Part shown: piece after piece, positions 16,699-23,748 of the stretch | Layout: each line of letters opens with the position of its first letter | Position numbering within the stretch: position 1 is the stretch's first letter | From: CAYMZZ01 sp964395095 | Lineage (GTDB): Bacteria; Bacteroidota; Bacteroidia; Chitinophagales; Chitinophagaceae | NCBI GenBank assembly: GCA_964395095.1 | Contig: CAYMZZ010000009.1 | Span: 62,001-126,000 of the forward strand | DNA: 64,000 bases | Direction: 5' to 3' | The notes under the pieces: generated by a model | The model's database searches: none | Told to the model about the DNA's origin: nothing | The model's input: the letters and a program-made list of their open reading frames with translations, nothing else | Translations under genes and position numbers: made by a program

Positions 16699-16793
16699 AT
16701 GTTGCGCAACCCGCGCCGTAGGCGCGGGTTATCGGTAGACGAGAATCATGCGGCGCAATACCGCCGCGCCGTAGGCGCGGGTTATCGGTAGAC
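16695..16793. repeat. Two tandem copies of a palindromic unit
   Basis: Units at 16695-16740 and 16744-16793 share AATCATG, GCGCAA, a GC palindrome and GGTTATCGGTAGAC. The first palindrome is AACCCGCGCC / GGCGCGGGTT with loop GTA (16708-16730). A weak relative, CCTATCGGTAGC, occurs near 43888. This looks like a REP-type repeat. Confidence 0.8.
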
Positions 16794-16820
16794 TGGGAAT
16801 TGAATATTGGTTGGAGAAAA

Positions 16821-16951
16821 AAATCTGCGCAAATCTGCGCTGCAATCTGCGGAAATCTGCGTGAAAACTCTTCTGAACACTGAAGCTGTTTAAAGTGCTG
16901 AAGTATTTCCCGCAGATTTTCACAGATTTTTCCGCTGATAAGCGCAGATAA
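16821..16951. repeat. Word repeat pair, family E
   Basis: Left arm 16821-16864 of ATCTGCG words; inverted right arm 16907-16951 (CGCAGATTTT words). The centre holds GTTTAAAGTGCTGAAG (16888-16903), which recurs inverted and exact at 58181-58196 in the other family E element. The 550-bp gap 16661-17210 holds families D and E, the palindromes and the atp promoter, and no gene. Confidence 0.82.
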
Positions 16952-17182
16952 ATGTCTACTGTTTTGAAGTGTCAAATTTTTTTCGGACGCGACATTCACC
17001 ACTAACAACGCACGCATTATCAGCGCCTTATTAATAAAAAAATCACCCACCGTCCGAAGGATCCGAAGACTTGCTCCGCCTGTAACGAATCCGGGATTTG
17101 AAAAGCGTTGATGCTTCCGAAAAAAAATCCGGAGTTTAGGGCAAAAAGAATTCTTCCATTCTGTTTTTCATTTACGCACCCT

Positions 17183-17190
17183 TATCTTTG
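17183..17190 (+). promoter_or_regulatory. -7 box of the ATP synthase operon
   Basis: TATCTTTG, followed by CGCC, 20 bp before the ATG of atpB at 17211; a perfect Bacteroidota -7 box. Confidence 0.7.
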
Positions 17191-17210
17191 CGCCAAATTT
17201 CAGGAAGAAT

Positions 17211-18425
17211 ATGCATTGCGGTCGCCTCAAATCCTTTACCATAGCGGTTTTCAGCCTGTTTTTCGTTGTTTTGGCCCTGCCCCTCACCGGCCTGGCCCAG
17301 CAGGAAGGGCAGCACGATGCCCCCCATGGTCAGGAACCTGCCCATGAAGCGCCCAAAAAGGAAGGCTTCAATGCCACAGAGGTAATTTTTGGCCACGTAT
17401 TGAATGGCCATGAATTCCATTTTATGGACATTACCGGCGACGATGGCGTAAAGCACCCGGTATCCATTCCGCTGCCCATCATCCTGTATAGCCCTGAAAA
17501 AGGCTTCAGCACTTTCATGTCTTCCAAATTCAAACACGGCCATGATGACTATGAAGGCTACCGCCTGCTGACGGCTGAAAGCATTGAGCACCTCGGCCTC
17601 GACCCCAAAAAGTATAATCCCGAAGATATAGTGGCGGTAAATGCCAGCGGCCAGATCGATGAATCCGTTACGGTATATGATCTGTCGCTCACCCGCAACG
17701 TGGTGCAGATGCTGCTGGCCCTCACCATCTTTACCATCATCATGCTCCGCATCGCGAAGCGCTACAAGTCAGGTGTGGGTGTACGCACCGCTCCCAAGGG
17801 TTCGCAAAGCCTGCTGGAGCCCATCATCACTTTCGTGGATGATCAGGTGGTAAAACCCAGCCTGGGTCATAAGTCCGACAAATACCTGCCCTTCCTGCTC
17901 ACGATCTTCTTCTTCATTCTGGTGAATAATATTTTTGGCCTGATCCCCGGATCGGCCAATGTTACCGGCAATATCGCTTTTACCCTGGTATTGGGCGTGA
18001 TTGCCTTTATCGCCATCCTGTTTAGCAGCAACAAGCATTTCTGGGGTCATATCTTCAACCCTCCGGGTGTTCCCCTGGGTGTAAAATTCATCCTGGTCCC
18101 CGTGGAGTTCCTGGGCATCTTTATCAAACCCTTCGCCCTTATCATTCGTTTGTTTGCCAACATGCTGGCGGGTCATATCATCATTATCTGTTTGATTTCG
18201 CTGATCTTCATCTTTGGTCAACTGGCACCTGTAGCCGGCTGGAGTGCTTCTCCGCTGGCGGTAGGATTTACCATATTTATCTATTTCATCGAAGTGTTGG
18301 TAGCATTCCTGCAGGCTTTCATCTTTACCATGCTGGCGGCCGTATTTATTGGCCAGGCTATGGAAGGCGACCATCATCATGATGAAGCACATGGGCATGG
18401 GGGCCACGAACCGGCAATCGTTTAA
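17211..18425 (+). CDS. atpB: F0F1 ATP synthase subunit a
   Basis: 404 residues, against about 270 in E. coli. The extra length is an N-terminal signal-like segment plus a roughly 170-residue periplasmic extension, usual in Bacteroidota, and a His-rich tail (HHHDEAHGHGGHE). The membrane part carries the conserved stator helix with the essential Arg in FALIIRLFANMLAGH. It forms the proton half-channels against the c-ring in the inner membrane. First gene of the operon, directly after a good promoter. No atpI-type genes precede it. Confidence 0.95.
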   Translation: MHCGRLKSFTIAVFSLFFVVLALPLTGLAQQEGQHDAPHGQEPAHEAPKKEGFNATEVIFGHVLNGHEFHFMDITGDDGVKHPVSIPLPIILYSPEKGFSTFMSSKFKHGHDDYEGYRLLTAESIEHLGLDPKKYNPEDIVAVNASGQIDESVTVYDLSLTRNVVQMLLALTIFTIIMLRIAKRYKSGVGVRTAPKGSQSLLEPIITFVDDQVVKPSLGHKSDKYLPFLLTIFFFILVNNIFGLIPGSANVTGNIAFTLVLGVIAFIAILFSSNKHFWGHIFNPPGVPLGVKFILVPVEFLGIFIKPFALIIRLFANMLAGHIIIICLISLIFIFGQLAPVAGWSASPLAVGFTIFIYFIEVLVAFLQAFIFTMLAAVFIGQAMEGDHHHDEAHGHGGHEPAIV

Positions 18426-18452
18426 TTTTTATTCAATTATAAAACAAGCAAC

Positions 18453-18689
18453 ATGGATTTATTTCTGTTAGAGGGTATCGCGAACCTGGGTGGCGCTATC
18501 GGTGCCGGACTGGCTGCCATTGGCGCTGGTGTGGGTATCGGCCAGATTGGTAAAGGCGCTGTAGAAGCCATTTCGCGTCAGCCCGAAGCGGCAAACGACA
18601 TCCGAAGCAACATGATCCTGAGTGCGGCCCTCGTAGAAGGTGCAGCGCTGTTTGCGATCATCGTAGGCTTCCTGGCCATGGTTCTCTAA
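18453..18689 (+). CDS. atpE: F0F1 ATP synthase subunit c
   Basis: 78 residues, two membrane helices joined by the polar loop SRQPEA (41-46). The ion-binding carboxylate is Glu62 in LVEGAALFAII. The residue after Glu is Gly rather than Ser/Thr, which argues for a proton- rather than sodium-driven ring. 27 bp after atpB. Followed by a 9-bp stem-loop, which may help to give the higher output that this multi-copy subunit needs. Confidence 0.96.
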   Translation: MDLFLLEGIANLGGAIGAGLAAIGAGVGIGQIGKGAVEAISRQPEAANDIRSNMILSAALVEGAALFAIIVGFLAMVL

Positions 18690-18706
18690 TCGTGGACAGA
18701 AAAACG

Positions 18707-18739
18707 ACTGCATCCGAAGCACAGGGCGGAGGATGCAGT
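18707..18739 (+). terminator. Stem-loop after atpE, possible attenuator
   Basis: Perfect 9-bp stem ACTGCATCC (18707-18715) / GGATGCAGT (18731-18739) with a 15-nt loop, followed by GGTTTT only. It lies inside the operon, 18 bp after the atpE stop. A leaky terminator or an RNA-stabilising stem would raise subunit c relative to downstream genes. Confidence 0.6.
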
Positions 18740-18740
18740 G

Positions 18741-18894
18741 GTTTTAAGTTAGAAGTTATAAGTTGTAAGTTTTAAGTTGTGTAGTTTACGAAAGCTAACT
18801 CTTTAAAAACAGGAATTAACCTGTTAAACCAAAACTTACCACTTAAATCCTCCAACTTAAAACTTAAAACTTACTACTTACAACTTACAACTCG
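18741..18894. repeat. Heptad repeat pair, family A, inside the atp operon
   Basis: Left arm 18741-18780, long inverted right arm 18828-18893 ending 5 bp before the ATG of atpF at 18898. It separates atpE from atpF. Confidence 0.85.
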
Positions 18895-18897
18895 AAT

Positions 18898-19392
18898 ATG
18901 AAACTCTTAACCCCCGAATTCGGTCTCATCATCTGGACACTCCTGGCCTTCCTGGTCGTGTTTTTTATTCTGGGTAAATTCGCTTTTCCGGCAATTGTGA
19001 AGGGATTGCGCGACCGCGAGAAGAGCATCAGCGACAGCCTGGAGATGGCAGAGAAAGTGAAAGCTGAAATGGCGCAGATGAAAAGTGAGAACGAAGCCCT
19101 CCTGGCCAAAGCAAATGAGGAAAGAGGGCAACTGCTGAAGGATGCCCGCGAAACCCGCGACCGTATCATCAACGAAGCCCGTGAGCAGGCCAAAGTGGAA
19201 GCCAATAAAATCATCACCGAAGCACAGGTGGCCATCAACGCGCAAAAAATGGCTGCCATCACCGAAGTGAAGAACCAGGTAGGTAAACTGGTGATTGAAG
19301 TGAGCGAAAAAGTATTGCGTCGCGAATTGTCGGCCAAAGAAAGCCAGGAAGCGCATATCAAGAGCCTGGTAGAAGAAGTTAAAATGAACTGA
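18898..19392 (+). CDS. atpF: F0F1 ATP synthase subunit b
   Basis: 164 residues: one N-terminal membrane helix (FGLIIWTLLAFLVVFFILGKF) and a long charged coiled coil forming the peripheral stalk. The conserved FPAIVKGLRDREKSI follows the helix. It links the F0 membrane part to subunit delta. Next gene starts 2 bp after the stop, so atpF and atpH are translationally close, unlike the gap before atpF, which holds a repeat element. Confidence 0.94.
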   Translation: MKLLTPEFGLIIWTLLAFLVVFFILGKFAFPAIVKGLRDREKSISDSLEMAEKVKAEMAQMKSENEALLAKANEERGQLLKDARETRDRIINEAREQAKVEANKIITEAQVAINAQKMAAITEVKNQVGKLVIEVSEKVLRRELSAKESQEAHIKSLVEEVKMN

Positions 19393-19394
19393 TC

Positions 19395-19958
19395 ATGCCC
19401 AACCCACGTTTAGCCACACGCTATGCAAAATCACTGATCGGCCTGGCCATTGAAAGGGGCGAGCTGGAGAAAGTGTATAACGACATGATCTGGCTGAAAG
19501 ATGTTTGCAAGAGCAGCCGCGAATTTGTGAACCTGCTGCGCAGCCCCATCATTAAACCGGATACCAAGCAGAAAGTGATGGAAGCCGTAACGGCCGGAAA
19601 ACTGAGTGAGCTCACTCAGTCGTTCAACCGACTGCTGATCAGCAAGGGTCGCGAAATGCATTTACCCGAAATCGCGCAGGCGGCCATCACGCAGTATAAA
19701 GAACATAAGAATATCCATACCGTAAAACTGACCACCGCCACACCCATCAGCGATGCCGTTCGCAATGGTATCGTGGAGCAGATCCGTCAGTCGGCCGGTT
19801 ATGAAAATATAGAACTGGAAGAAAAGCAGGACCCATCCCTGATCGGTGGCTTTGTATTACAGATAGGCGACAGACTGGTGGATGCGAGTATTGCTTATGA
19901 TTTGAAAGCGATAGCGAAGCAGTTTGAGAATAATGATTTTGTGTACAAGATTCGATAA
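19395..19958 (+). CDS. atpH: F0F1 ATP synthase subunit delta
   Basis: 187 residues, usual length. Starts MPNPRLATRYAKSLIGLA, the conserved N-terminal helix that binds the top of F1, and has the C-terminal motif DPSLIGGFVLQIGDRLVDAS. It joins the peripheral stalk to the alpha3beta3 head. 2 bp after atpF; separated from atpA by 170 bp of family A repeat. Confidence 0.95.
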   Translation: MPNPRLATRYAKSLIGLAIERGELEKVYNDMIWLKDVCKSSREFVNLLRSPIIKPDTKQKVMEAVTAGKLSELTQSFNRLLISKGREMHLPEIAQAAITQYKEHKNIHTVKLTTATPISDAVRNGIVEQIRQSAGYENIELEEKQDPSLIGGFVLQIGDRLVDASIAYDLKAIAKQFENNDFVYKIR

Positions 19959-19969
19959 CGGGAAGAGAG

Positions 19970-20125
19970 TTTTAAGTGGTAAGTTTTAAGTGGTAAGCTC
20001 CTATGATACGGGTTACCATAGCGAGATTCAATAGTCAATAGAATGTTGAACTTCCGCGTAGGGTACAGGACTTACAACTTAAAACACACAACTTAAAACT
20101 TTAAACTAAAAACTTACAACTTAAC
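19970..20125. repeat. Heptad repeat pair, family A, inside the atp operon
   Basis: Left arm 19970-20000 (heptads TAAGTGG and TAAGTTT), inverted right arm 20070-20125, ending 3 bp before the ATG of atpA at 20129. The second such element within the operon. Confidence 0.83.
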
Positions 20126-20128
20126 AAT

Positions 20129-21706
20129 ATGTCAGAAATTAAACCCGATGAAATAAGTGCCATATTGCGTCAGCAGTTGAGCAATTTCAATGCAAGCGCC
20201 GACCTGGAAGAGGTAGGTACGGTATTGCAGGTGGGCGATGGTATTGCCCGTGTATATGGATTGGGTAATGTGCGCTATGGTGAGCTGGTGGAGTTTGAGA
20301 ATGGTGTGCGCGCCATTGCACTGAACCTGGAAGAAGACAACGTGGGTGTGGTACTCATGGGTGAAAGTGGCGACATTAAGGAAGGTGCCAAAGTGCGCCG
20401 CACCGGCCAGATCGCCTCTATCAAAGTAGGCGAGGGCATGGTAGGCCGCGTGGTAAATACCCTCGGTGAACCCATCGATGGTAAAGGGCCCATCAGCGGT
20501 GAGCGTTATGAAATGCCGCTCGAAAGAAAAGCCCCGGGCGTTATCTTCCGGGAGCCCGTTAAGGAACCCCTGCAAACCGGTATCAAAGCCATCGATGCCA
20601 TGATCCCCATCGGTCGTGGCCAGCGTGAGCTGATCATCGGTGACCGCCAGACGGGTAAGACGGCTATCGCCATCGATACCATCATCAACCAGCGCGAATT
20701 CTTTGCAGCAGGTAATCCTGTATATTGTATTTATGTGGCCATTGGGCAGAAAGCATCCACCATTGCCGGTGTGATGAAGACCCTGCAGGACAATGGCGCC
20801 ATGGACTATACCATCATTGTAGCCGCTTCGGCTTCGGATCCCGCGCCTTTGCAGTTCTATGCGCCCTTTGCCGGTGCTGCCATCGGTGAATTCTTCCGCG
20901 ATACCGGTCGTCCCGCACTGATCATCTATGATGATCTGTCGAAACAGGCTGTGGCCTATCGGGAGGTATCGCTGCTGCTGCGTCGTCCCCCGGGTCGTGA
21001 AGCTTATCCCGGCGACGTATTCTACCTGCACAGCCGCCTGCTCGAGCGCGCTGCTAAGGTGATCAACAACGATGAGATCGTGAAGAATATGAACGATCTG
21101 CCGGAATCTATCCGTCACCTCGTAAAAGGAGGTGGTTCACTCACCGCCCTGCCCATCATCGAAACACAGGCAGGCGACGTATCGGCCTATATCCCCACCA
21201 ACGTGATCTCGATTACGGATGGACAGATATTCCTCGAATCGAACCTCTTCCTTTCCGGTATCCGTCCCGCCATCAACGTGGGTATCTCGGTAAGCCGTGT
21301 GGGTGGTAACGCGCAGATCAAGTCGATGAAGAAAGTGGCCGGTACGCTGAAGCTGGACCAGGCCCTTTACCGCGAGCTGGAAGCGTTTTCCAAATTCGGT
21401 GGCGACCTGGATGCGGCTACCAAGAACGTAATCGACAAGGGTGCCCGTAACGTGGAGATCCTGAAGCAGCCCCAGTATACTCCATTCAGTGTGGAGAAGC
21501 AGGTGGCTATCATCTACCTCGGTACCAATGGTTACCTGAAAGAAGTATCGGTGAAGCGCGTGAAGGAGTTTGAAGAACATTTCCTGATGGAAATGGAAAA
21601 CAAGCTGCCGGATGTGCTGGCACAGTTCAAGAAGGGAAATCTTCCCGACGACGGAATCAAGAAAATGGTGGAACTCGCACAATCGATCATCCCCCAGTAC
21701 AAGTGA
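20129..21706 (+). CDS. atpA: F0F1 ATP synthase subunit alpha
   Basis: 525 residues, full length. Walker A GDRQTGKT, the VGEGMVGRVVNTLGEPIDG segment, and the family signature PAINVGISVSRVGGNAQ. It forms the non-catalytic nucleotide sites of F1. Last gene of this operon: a terminator follows at 21709. The gamma subunit gene, which normally comes next, is absent from the window, so atpG and atpD/C must lie elsewhere. Confidence 0.97.
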   Translation: MSEIKPDEISAILRQQLSNFNASADLEEVGTVLQVGDGIARVYGLGNVRYGELVEFENGVRAIALNLEEDNVGVVLMGESGDIKEGAKVRRTGQIASIKVGEGMVGRVVNTLGEPIDGKGPISGERYEMPLERKAPGVIFREPVKEPLQTGIKAIDAMIPIGRGQRELIIGDRQTGKTAIAIDTIINQREFFAAGNPVYCIYVAIGQKASTIAGVMKTLQDNGAMDYTIIVAASASDPAPLQFYAPFAGAAIGEFFRDTGRPALIIYDDLSKQAVAYREVSLLLRRPPGREAYPGDVFYLHSRLLERAAKVINNDEIVKNMNDLPESIRHLVKGGGSLTALPIIETQAGDVSAYIPTNVISITDGQIFLESNLFLSGIRPAINVGISVSRVGGNAQIKSMKKVAGTLKLDQALYRELEAFSKFGGDLDAATKNVIDKGARNVEILKQPQYTPFSVEKQVAIIYLGTNGYLKEVSVKRVKEFEEHFLMEMENKLPDVLAQFKKGNLPDDGIKKMVELAQSIIPQYK

Positions 21707-21708
21707 TA

Positions 21709-21736
21709 AAAAAACCCGCCATCTGGCGGGTTTTTT
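21709..21736. terminator. Terminator of the atp operon
   Basis: AAAAAACCCGCC (21709-21720), loop ATCT, GGCGGGTTTTTT (21725-21736). Strong stem with a T tract; the A tract on the left makes it potentially bidirectional. Starts three bases after the atpA stop. Confidence 0.92.
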
Positions 21737-21738
21737 GT

Positions 21739-21771
21739 TTAGAGTTTAGGGTTTAAGGTTTAAAGGAGTAA
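21739..21771 (+). repeat. Heptad repeat, family B, single arm
   Basis: TTTAGAG, TTTAGGG, TTTAAGG, TTTAAAG heptads just after the atp terminator; no inverted partner. The 600-bp gap to 22306 also holds families F and C and the upstream region of the T9SS gene. No gene seen. Confidence 0.75.
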
Positions 21772-21805
21772 TCCTGGTTCAGGTAGAGCAGTTTAATATT
21801 TCAAC

Positions 21806-21854
21806 CTATCGTCGCGTTCTTTGCGCAAAGAATGCGCAACGGGCGCGACGATAG
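21806..21854. repeat. Palindromic repeat, family F
   Basis: Outer arms CTATCGTCGCG (21806-21816) and CGCGACGATAG (21844-21854) are exact complements. Inside is the 16-bp palindrome TTCTTTGCGCAAAGAA (21817-21832). Related to the GCAACGAGCGC words at 47770-47830 and 48641-48792. Confidence 0.78.
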
Positions 21855-21934
21855 CTTTAGGGGTGATGGGGGCGACCCATTTATTACACGACTGTCCATC
21901 TCCCTTCACTAACCCATCAATAGATAAGCTCTTC

Positions 21935-21975
21935 AACAAATCCTCAAATCCCCAAATTCCCAAATCCCCAAATAG
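21935..21975. repeat. Word repeat, family C, single arm
   Basis: Five 8-nt words of the form CAAATCCC (CAAATCCT, CAAATCCC, CAAATTCC and so on), the inverted orientation of the arm at 4665-4698. Confidence 0.7.
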
Positions 21976-22306
21976 GTATTCTCCCCCGTATTTCTCCCAT
22001 TTCTCTCCACGCATGCAAATAATGTCGGTTTCGTTTCAATCTGATAATCAGCACTAATCGTAAAAGTACTACAGAAAATACGGTATTTTTTACGAAAAAA
22101 TGCGCGAAAAACTTGCACCGGTAAATACGTCGTATTATTTTAGCTCTCGAATCCGTAACAACCCTAAAGAAAGTTTGAAATAATCCGATCCTGAATTGAC
22201 CAAAAACCCCGTAATAGTACGGGCGCTTTTCACGGAATTTTCAGCTATTCTTTAAGAGGTTATCCAGAAGACCAGCATTAGAACCCGAACCCTTAAAGAA
22301 AACGAC

Positions 22307-23629
22307 ATGAAAACATTTTTACCCGTACCCCAATCTCTCAAGCGCACTTTGCTGGCAGGCGCAACCCTTTTTACAAGCCTTTGCAGTGTTGCCCAGCCTG
22401 GCAATACAGTACCCGAACTGGTATTCAAAAATCCCTCCATTGAATCAGGAGTTGCCGGCAACGACAATGCGGTTTACCGCTTCCCCAATGTAACCACCAA
22501 TGTGGATGCCCTGGTAACTATTGTTGGCCGTTCTTCGAACCGTGTACGTATCGATAATATCGATATGGATAATACCGGCCATCAAAATGCATTTCAGCCC
22601 CAGATTTCTTACAACCGTGGCGATGCGGCATCTTACACCAGTTGGTGGATGGACTTTGACATTCGTTTTGTGGTAACCGGTACCAATACCTCGGTAGCTG
22701 TTAGCAAGTTTGACGTTACCGCCCTCGATATTGATGGTGATGGCCGGAGCCTGCGCGAAAGTGTTTCTTTCCACAACGCCACTTCTTATGTGGTAGAGCA
22801 GAACTCACTGCTTACCATCACCAATTTGGTGACCAACCTGCTGGGTTTGTTGATCCCCGGCCGCCAGTTTGATGGCCCCACTACCAATTTCACGAATATT
22901 GATGTAAGCGCTACCAGTGTAATGACCACGCTTCGTTATGATAACAAGAGCTGGTTCCGCATGCGTGCCGGTGGCAGCACGGGCAACCGTTCCTCCAGCG
23001 TAGCCGATCGTATGTATGCCTTCTGGTTCCGTGGTTTTGAATACAGCGCTCCGGTGCAATCAACCCTGCCCGTAAAGCTGGCTTCTTTTACCGCCAACCT
23101 CAACAACAATAAGATTGACCTGAAATGGGCTACTTCGATGGAAAAAAATGTTAGCCATTTTGAAGTAGAGCGTAGCCTCGATGGTCGCGAATACAGCAGC
23201 ATCGGTGTGGTATTTGCCTATGGCAACAGCGACGAAACCCGCCACTACAGCTTTGTAGACAATAATGTGAATACCAGCCGTCAGGGTGTCATCTATTATC
23301 GCCTTCGTTCGGTGGATATCGATACCAAAGCAGAATATTCACAGGTGCGCATGATCCATATCGGAAAGCAGGGTCAGAGCACGCTTTCAGTAATCACGTA
23401 TCCCAACCCCGCTACCAGCCAGGTAAGTGTAACCGTACCGGCCAACTGGCAGGGCAAGGATATCCGCTACGAAATTTATGGTCAAAATGGCCAGTTGGTG
23501 CTCAGCCGCCAGGCAGGAGCCGCCAGCCAAACCGAATCCTTCGATATCAACAGCCTGTCGCGGGGTTATTATATCCTGCGCGTTCATTGCGAAGGAGAAA
23601 CGGCTCAACAGAAGATTATCAAGCAATAA
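22307..23629 (+). CDS. Secreted T9SS cargo protein
   Basis: 440 residues. Signal peptide ending near residue 29 (LCSVAQ). A beta-rich N-terminal region of about 230 residues without recognised domain is followed by a fibronectin-III-like module (LPVKLASFTANLNNNKIDLK, FEVERSLDGREYSSIG, YYRLRSVD) and, from about residue 360, a type A sorting domain (ITYPNPATSQVSV, GQLVLSRQ, RGYYILRV, QKIIKQ). That C-terminal domain directs export through the type IX secretion system and cell-surface attachment. Function of the passenger is unknown. Preceded by a long AT-rich leader region; followed by its own terminator. Confidence 0.88.
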   Translation: MKTFLPVPQSLKRTLLAGATLFTSLCSVAQPGNTVPELVFKNPSIESGVAGNDNAVYRFPNVTTNVDALVTIVGRSSNRVRIDNIDMDNTGHQNAFQPQISYNRGDAASYTSWWMDFDIRFVVTGTNTSVAVSKFDVTALDIDGDGRSLRESVSFHNATSYVVEQNSLLTITNLVTNLLGLLIPGRQFDGPTTNFTNIDVSATSVMTTLRYDNKSWFRMRAGGSTGNRSSSVADRMYAFWFRGFEYSAPVQSTLPVKLASFTANLNNNKIDLKWATSMEKNVSHFEVERSLDGREYSSIGVVFAYGNSDETRHYSFVDNNVNTSRQGVIYYRLRSVDIDTKAEYSQVRMIHIGKQGQSTLSVITYPNPATSQVSVTVPANWQGKDIRYEIYGQNGQLVLSRQAGAASQTESFDINSLSRGYYILRVHCEGETAQQKIIKQ

Positions 23630-23653
23630 ATCGATGTTTTCATACAGGGTTAA

Positions 23654-23688
23654 TAGCCGGGCAGTTCACTGTCCGGCTAATTTTTTTT
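23654..23688 (+). terminator. Terminator of the T9SS cargo gene
   Basis: 11-bp stem TAGCCGGGCAG / CTGTCCGGCTA with one G-T pair, loop TTCA, then ATTTTTTTT to 23688. Confidence 0.9.
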
Positions 23689-23719
23689 AAATTAATTTGG
23701 TTTATATTATAAACTACTT

Positions 23720-23727
23720 TACGTTTG
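23720..23727 (+). promoter_or_regulatory. -7 box of the second TonB receptor gene
   Basis: TACGTTTG, perfect TAnnTTTG, 22 bp before the ATG at 23749. It overlaps a TTG (23725) that would be a longer start, which argues for the ATG. Confidence 0.65.
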
Positions 23728-23748
23728 CTACGCAATCAGCCAAAAACC

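Noticed and set aside
20275..20493. Short minus-strand frames in atpA rich in Ser/Pro/Thr
   Set aside because: Composition is typical of an antisense shadow of a coding gene.
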